Positions 6,932-11,161 of a DNA stretch of 11,161 nucleotides are shown here, in pieces; position 1 is the first letter of the stretch, and each line of letters starts with the position of its first letter. The stretch lies in NCBI GenBank assembly GCA_017963875.1, contig JAGCTA010000371.1, positions 1 through 11,161 of the forward strand, in the 5' to 3' direction. The translations under genes and the position numbers were made by a program. The DNA comes from Victivallales bacterium (GTDB taxonomy: Bacteria; Verrucomicrobiota; Lentisphaeria; Oligosphaerales; Oligosphaeraceae). Under the pieces are notes generated by a model. It was not told where the DNA came from. It ran no database searches and saw nothing but the letters and a program-made list of their open reading frames with translations.

Positions 6932-6985
6932 CACATCTGCATTTTTCAACCATCTAGAACATACTTATAGGACGAGAATTCATCC

Positions 6986-9595
6986 ATGAAAAAGACAGTG
7001 GCTCTCCTTTTTCTTTCTGTCATCAGTCTGTTTGCCTTGGAGGAGAGGAATATCCTTCTGGACACCGATTTCAATGGCGATCCCGAGGAGACCCCTGGCA
7101 TTATCGGCGCTTGGAACGTCAAGAATGCCGACGCGGCGAACACACCTTTGATTCTTCTGCCAGGCGAAGCGCCTGATGGAAAAAACGCCATCCGTGTGAA
7201 AATTCCCAAGGGGGAGATCTTCCGCCAGGGGGACATCACTCTTGTCGCAGGCGAAAAATATCGCTTTGGCGCTTATGTGCGGACAAAGGGATTCAAGTCC
7301 CCGACGGCCTCCATCCGAATCTGGAACCTCGGCTGGACGCGTGATGTGGTCTCCAAACCGATTCCCTCTGACACTAATGGACAATGGGTGAAGATTGAGA
7401 GCGTCGCTACCATGCCGTCCTCAAAGAGCACCTATACCTATGGAATCTACGCCATGAAGCCAGAGGGATACATTGATTTCGCATGCCCCTACCTTATTCC
7501 TCTGTCTGAGAAGGCGCTGGCTGGCTCTAGCGTGAAGGTTCCCACACATACTGGAGCACTTGACCTCAGCCGTGTCATACCTGTAGCCCCCCTGCTAAAC
7601 CAAATCGATGTCTCGAACCCAAAAATGAAATTCTATATACCTGGACAGAAGCCTGAGGCGCTGGCGAAATGCAGAATCGGCGTCCAGATCAAAATGGCGG
7701 ACGATGCGGATTTCCTGCCTTGGCAATATTACGATGCAAACGAGACGCGTTTCGTCGAGGCATCCCTTGGCAAACTCAAAGAGGGGGAAGGCACGATGCG
7801 CGTTGTTCTGCTCAAGAAAGGCGAGGAGAAACCGCTTTCGCGGAACGAATATGCGATAAGAGTCATCAAACTTCCGCTAAAAGTCACGCTGAAACCATTG
7901 AACAACCTTGTCAGTGAAATACTCGACACTGAACTCAAAAACGGAGAAGTCTCTTTCTATAATCCCCGCGAAGGCTGGGTCTTCATCGGCTTTGACAAGC
8001 CCTACCGAGGGGCGGCGGTGACACTCAACGGCGGGGAGCGTCCTGTCGTCTTTTTCCGAGAGGGGGAGCCTTCGGACTGCATGACCGTGCTTCCACTCGG
8101 AAATTATGTTTTGCGCATCGCGAATGCACCAGCCAGCGGAGGGCGTCTTGTTGTGCGCGCTGTCCCTGAACTCATGCTGTATCCACTGATTCTCGGGAAA
8201 GAAAGGAACTTCGACAACTACATGTACGATTTGGACTTCTATAAAAAGTATCTGTTCCACTCAGCGAACCTGTTCCAAAGCGGAAACTGGCTGCCGAAAT
8301 CAGAGTTTGACCTTGCGGTTGACCGCGAACTGTCCGAGCGCAGTTTTAAAATCATAACCTCCCATGGGCTGAATCGTCTCAAGGACGAAAAGGAAATAGA
8401 CGACATGGCAGACGCTATTCGCAACAACCCGATCATGAAACGCAACTGGGGCCTTGCCGCAGATGAACTCGATGTCAGCGCATACCCTCCCCGTGTTCTG
8501 GCGACGGCAGAGGCGTTCTGGAAACTCACCGACTTGGACAGACGTCTCGGAATCTGGTTCTGTGGAGTCGAGAACAGTCAGTTCACCAATCCGCGCATCC
8601 ACTACAATCTCCTTTCAGCCTGCGTCAATTCGTCACGCGGTAGGGGGAAGATTTTACTGGAGACCTATGTCAGTTCAAGGCTGAGCGACGATGCCCTGAA
8701 GGAATATTACGAGTACATTCCACGCCAAATAGAATCCATCGACAAACTGGTTCCTAATGCTCCAGAGCATGTTATGATGATGATGTGCGGCTATGTCTCG
8801 CCTGGCTCGTACTGTATCAACAAGTATCCCTCTGTTGACATCAAGGTGGTCTTTGACCGCTTCTTCCAGATGCTGGCGACAGATCCGCGTCTGAAGGGAA
8901 TTTACGGCACTGGCTGCTACAGCACTTTCAACACAGACGAAGAGACACTTCGCTGGATAGGCAGGCTCATGCGCCATTACTGCGTCGAGGGAAAAACAGA
9001 ATCACTTTCAGAAAAATATGGTTTCACTCTGAATCCCGCTCACTTGCAGGACGGTGACTTTGAGAAGGGGCTCGCCTGTTGGACGGCAGAGCCTGCGGAG
9101 GAAAACTCGATTGTCGTCAAGATCATCGACAACTACGGTGCCAAATACCAGCAGCGCATTGGCGGTGGAACAGGTCTCGGCGACAGTGTCGCGATGTTCA
9201 TAAGGAGCGACAAGAAACCAAACCGTCTCTCCCAGGTGGCAAAAGGCCTCAAGCCAGGTCATCTCTACTGCCTTTCATTCTCCTCCGTCGACTATGACGA
9301 CTTACTGAAGCCGCAGAACAAACATCTGGATTATGTGTTTGACGCGACCATCTCGGATGCGGAGATACTGCCTGAAGTGTCCACGAGTTTCCGCTGGCCT
9401 CGGATTTGGAATGGGCGTGGCTATTTGAGGAAGGACCAGCCCGAGCATATCATCAGGCGAATCGTTTTCAGGGCGAAGAATGAGACGGCGACAGTCACAT
9501 TCTCCGACTGGAAGACGGACACCGAGCCAGGCGGTCCCGCAGGTGTCCGCCGCATTGTCAACTGGATTGGCGTAAGACCCTATTATCACGAGTGA
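6986..9595 (+). CDS. Large exported multidomain protein with carbohydrate-binding-like ends and a central barrel-like domain
   Basis: 869 residues. Residues 1-17 form a Sec signal peptide (MKK, hydrophobic core, SLFA, probable cleavage after Ala17). Residues about 21-172 look like a jelly-roll carbohydrate-binding domain of CBM4/9 style (LLDTDFN...GAWNV...YRFGAYVRTKGF...GQWVKIES). Residues about 200-400 contain beta-rich domains, including FYNPREGWVFIGF (324-336). Residues about 405-670 are helix-rich with TIM-barrel flavour: NWGLAADELDV (487-497), LGIWFCGVENSQF (521-533), KILLETYVSS (555-564), KGIYGTGCYSTFNTDEETLRW (637-657). Residues about 687-867 form a second binding-type domain (LQDGDFEKGLACWTAE...LKPGHLYCLSF). 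Glu494, Glu530 and Glu559 are candidate catalytic residues, none assigned. I do not recognise the family. The ribosome site is weak (AGGA 13 bases upstream). It is probably the extracytoplasmic enzyme or binding protein of the locus. Confidence 0.7.
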   Translation: MKKTVALLFLSVISLFALEERNILLDTDFNGDPEETPGIIGAWNVKNADAANTPLILLPGEAPDGKNAIRVKIPKGEIFRQGDITLVAGEKYRFGAYVRTKGFKSPTASIRIWNLGWTRDVVSKPIPSDTNGQWVKIESVATMPSSKSTYTYGIYAMKPEGYIDFACPYLIPLSEKALAGSSVKVPTHTGALDLSRVIPVAPLLNQIDVSNPKMKFYIPGQKPEALAKCRIGVQIKMADDADFLPWQYYDANETRFVEASLGKLKEGEGTMRVVLLKKGEEKPLSRNEYAIRVIKLPLKVTLKPLNNLVSEILDTELKNGEVSFYNPREGWVFIGFDKPYRGAAVTLNGGERPVVFFREGEPSDCMTVLPLGNYVLRIANAPASGGRLVVRAVPELMLYPLILGKERNFDNYMYDLDFYKKYLFHSANLFQSGNWLPKSEFDLAVDRELSERSFKIITSHGLNRLKDEKEIDDMADAIRNNPIMKRNWGLAADELDVSAYPPRVLATAEAFWKLTDLDRRLGIWFCGVENSQFTNPRIHYNLLSACVNSSRGRGKILLETYVSSRLSDDALKEYYEYIPRQIESIDKLVPNAPEHVMMMMCGYVSPGSYCINKYPSVDIKVVFDRFFQMLATDPRLKGIYGTGCYSTFNTDEETLRWIGRLMRHYCVEGKTESLSEKYGFTLNPAHLQDGDFEKGLACWTAEPAEENSIVVKIIDNYGAKYQQRIGGGTGLGDSVAMFIRSDKKPNRLSQVAKGLKPGHLYCLSFSSVDYDDLLKPQNKHLDYVFDATISDAEILPEVSTSFRWPRIWNGRGYLRKDQPEHIIRRIVFRAKNETATVTFSDWKTDTEPGGPAGVRRIVNWIGVRPYYHE

Positions 9596-9628
9596 TGTGA
9601 TATGGCTTCATTTTTATCGGACATTAGT

Positions 9629-9649
9629 GAGGAAAATGACAACATAGGA
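9629..9649 (+). repeat. Leader element copy 2 (upstream of GH4 gene), with 3-codon ORF
   Basis: GAGG-A4-TGACAACATAGGA, matching copy 1 at 1866-1887 with one A fewer. It includes ATG ACA ACA TAG (9636-9647); the TAG lies inside the AGGAG ribosome binding site (9646-9650) of the GH4 gene. Weaker similarity continues upstream (GACATTAG here, GACAATAG-like before copy 1), so the shared block may extend to about 30 bases. Confidence 0.6.
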
Positions 9650-9657
9650 GAACAACA

Positions 9658-11007
9658 ATGGCGAAAATAGCAATCATCGGCGCAGGCGGGGTGATTTTCA
9701 CTCAGAACCTCATCAAGGATATCCTGCTGGACGAATGCCTGAAGACGAGCCAGGTGACATTGATGGACATCGATGCAGGGCGACTGGCCAATGCGGGAAA
9801 AATGTCGGCAATCATCGCCGAGCAGTTCGGCGTGGAGTTCCATCCCGAACTGACGACCGACCTTCATCAGGCGGTTCGAAACGCAGATTATGTCTTCACG
9901 GTGTTCAGTGTGGGCGAACTGAAACATCAGCGACTTGAATATGAAATACCAGCAAAATATGGCGTTAAACAGGTCGTGAGCGATACGCTTGGCCCAGGCG
10001 GCGTCTTCAGGGGCCTGCGGACGTTGAAGGCACTCTTCGAGGTCGTGGATGCGATGGAAGAAGAGTGCCCAGGCGCGTATCTCTTGAATTACGTCAACCC
10101 TATGTCGTTAAATATCATTGCACTGAATCGCCGCGCGAAAACAATCAAAATCATTGGACTTTGCCACAGCGTGCAGCATACGGTTTCGGTGGTCGCTAAC
10201 TATTTGAATGTTGACCGTAAAAAAATCCACTATGTATGTGCTGGCGTCAACCATCAGGCCTTCTTTTTGAAATTGGAACTGGATGGCCAAAGCCTCTATC
10301 CAGCACTTCGCAAGTGCCTCGACAAGCCAGAGATATACAACAGGGACAAGGTACGATTCGAGATGATGCGCGAATTTGGCTATTTCCCGACGGAAAGCAG
10401 CGGTCACGGTAGCGAATATGTCCCCTATTTCAGGAAGCGAGATGACCTGCTGGACAAATATTGCTGTGTGAGTGTCGATTATCCAGACGACCGTGTCAAG
10501 GGCTACCTGATGAGCGCAGGTGTTTCAGGAGCGTCCCTGATTGTCTGCCAGGCCTTGCAGGAGATTAATAAAAAGGAACTTGAGGACCTCCTGAACGGCA
10601 CGAAGAAAATCACAAAGAGCCAGAGTGTCGAATACGGCATACAGATTATCAGCGCGATTGAGCGGAACGTGCCGTTTTCAGCAAATTTGAACGTCATGAA
10701 CCATGGATTGATTCCAACGCTTCCGCCTGCCGCATGTGTCGAAGTTCCCTGTCTGGTCAGTGGCGGTGGTGTTCTTCCATGCAAAGTCGAGGACTATCCA
10801 GAGCAACTGGCCGCCTTGAACCGCAACATGATCAACGTCCAACTGCTTGGTGCACAAGGGGCGTTGAACTGTGACCGTGAAAGCGTCTTCCATGCCATTG
10901 CGACGGATCCCCTGACCGCCGCAGTCTGCTCGCTTGCGGAGATTCGCCAGATGACGAATGAGTTGTTTGAGGCATTGAAGGATCAGATCGCGCCAGCGTT
11001 CTTCTAA
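9658..11007 (+). CDS. Glycoside hydrolase family 4 enzyme, MelA-like alpha-galactosidase
   Basis: 449 residues (E. coli MelA has about 451), ATG 9658 with AGGAG 7 bases upstream. The N-terminus is a Rossmann NAD-binding fold (KIAIIGAGGVIFTQNLI, with Asp37 in LMDID). Family landmarks in order: SDTLGPGGVFRGLRT (108-122), NYVNPMSLN (144-152), GLCHSVQ (167-173), AGVNHQAFFL (195-204) and FGYFPTESSGHGSEYVPYFRK (240-260). Cys169 and His199 are the expected metal ligands. The CHSV tetrad at 169-172 is the signature reported for alpha-galactosidases within GH4, against CHEV for alpha-glucosidases, CHGF for glucuronidases and CN(V/I)P or CDMP for phospho-sugar enzymes. GH4 enzymes act by NAD-dependent oxidation at C3 and elimination, need Mn2+ and reducing conditions, and work in the cytoplasm; accordingly no signal peptide is present. 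It would remove terminal alpha-galactose (or a related sugar) from imported oligosaccharides. It carries its own copy of the leader element. Confidence 0.92.
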   Translation: MAKIAIIGAGGVIFTQNLIKDILLDECLKTSQVTLMDIDAGRLANAGKMSAIIAEQFGVEFHPELTTDLHQAVRNADYVFTVFSVGELKHQRLEYEIPAKYGVKQVVSDTLGPGGVFRGLRTLKALFEVVDAMEEECPGAYLLNYVNPMSLNIIALNRRAKTIKIIGLCHSVQHTVSVVANYLNVDRKKIHYVCAGVNHQAFFLKLELDGQSLYPALRKCLDKPEIYNRDKVRFEMMREFGYFPTESSGHGSEYVPYFRKRDDLLDKYCCVSVDYPDDRVKGYLMSAGVSGASLIVCQALQEINKKELEDLLNGTKKITKSQSVEYGIQIISAIERNVPFSANLNVMNHGLIPTLPPAACVEVPCLVSGGGVLPCKVEDYPEQLAALNRNMINVQLLGAQGALNCDRESVFHAIATDPLTAAVCSLAEIRQMTNELFEALKDQIAPAFF

Positions 11008-11033
11008 CGCTCTATTCCACAAGAGGGTAGGTT

Positions 11034-11128
11034 CGACCTCTTCGAGGTCGTTATCCTGCAGAGGATTGCGTCCCCCAGGTTTCGCTTCGCTCAACCTGGG
11101 GTTACTGATATTTGACCCCTTCGGGGTC
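11034..11128 (+). repeat. Cluster of UUC-apex hairpins after the GH4 gene (terminator and/or dispersed intergenic repeat)
   Basis: Three perfect hairpins in 95 bases: CGACCTC/GAGGTCG (11034-11050, loop TTC); CCCCAGGTT/AACCTGGGG (11073-11101, 11-base loop whose centre is GC-TTC-GC); GACCCC/GGGGTC (11114-11128, loop TTC). A weaker ATCCT/AGGAT hairpin (11053-11066) lies between the first two. No clear T-run follows any of them. All three share a TTC apex. I recall similar CCCAGG...CCTGGG and GACCCCTTCGGGGTC blocks as recurring intergenic repeats in gut bacterial genomes, but cannot confirm this here. The remaining bases to the window end (11129-11161) show nothing I can name. Confidence 0.6.
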
Positions 11129-11161
11129 TAAGCAGAGCCGCCTTGACGTGAGCAATTACCG

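Noticed and set aside
11008..11161. CRISPR array or tRNA in the structured 3' region
   Set aside because: There are no regularly spaced direct repeats, and the stems do not form a cloverleaf; the stems differ in sequence and are independent hairpins.

Overview
The window looks like chromosomal DNA of a member of the Lentisphaerota, most likely a Victivallis-like gut bacterium. The best taxonomic clue is the prepilin-type protein at 3064-3894. It has the [19 protein letters not shown] leader typical of the very expanded pseudopilin families of Lentisphaerae and Planctomycetes, and here it sits between a LacI-type regulator and glycoside hydrolases. The assignment is an inference from protein style; there is no rRNA or marker gene in the window.

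All seven genes lie on the + strand and fill nearly the whole window. In order: (1) a glycosidase-like protein whose 5' end lies off the left edge (3-1877); (2) a LacI/GalR-family repressor (1951-2913); (3) a 150-base AT-rich promoter/leader region; (4) a pseudopilin-like protein with a type II secretion/type IV pilin N-terminus (3064-3894); (5) a DUF4434-like TIM-barrel protein (3988-5028); (6) a GH129/DUF5696-like glycoside hydrolase (5061-6899); (7) a strong stem-loop (6902-6931); (8) a large exported multidomain protein with carbohydrate-binding-like ends (6986-9595); (9) a GH4 NAD-dependent glycosidase with the CHSV signature of alpha-galactosidases (9658-11007); (10) a cluster of UUC-apex hairpins (11034-11128) that closes the locus.

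Read together, this is a carbohydrate-utilisation locus. The exported 869-residue protein and the pseudopilin would act outside the cytoplasm. The signal-less DUF4434-like, GH129-like and GH4 proteins would finish off imported oligosaccharides inside. The GH129-like and GH4 calls both point to alpha-linked galactose or N-acetylgalactosamine, as in mucin O-glycans or plant alpha-galactosides. No transporter is encoded in the window. The LacI-type protein is the obvious local regulator.

Most worth a second look: a nearly exact ~21-base leader element, present just before the LacI gene and just before the GH4 gene, that carries a three-codon ORF (ATG ACA ACA TAG); the pseudopilin embedded in a sugar locus with its own regulator; a LacI protein with a strongly shortened hinge; and three enzymes or enzyme-like proteins without assigned substrate.
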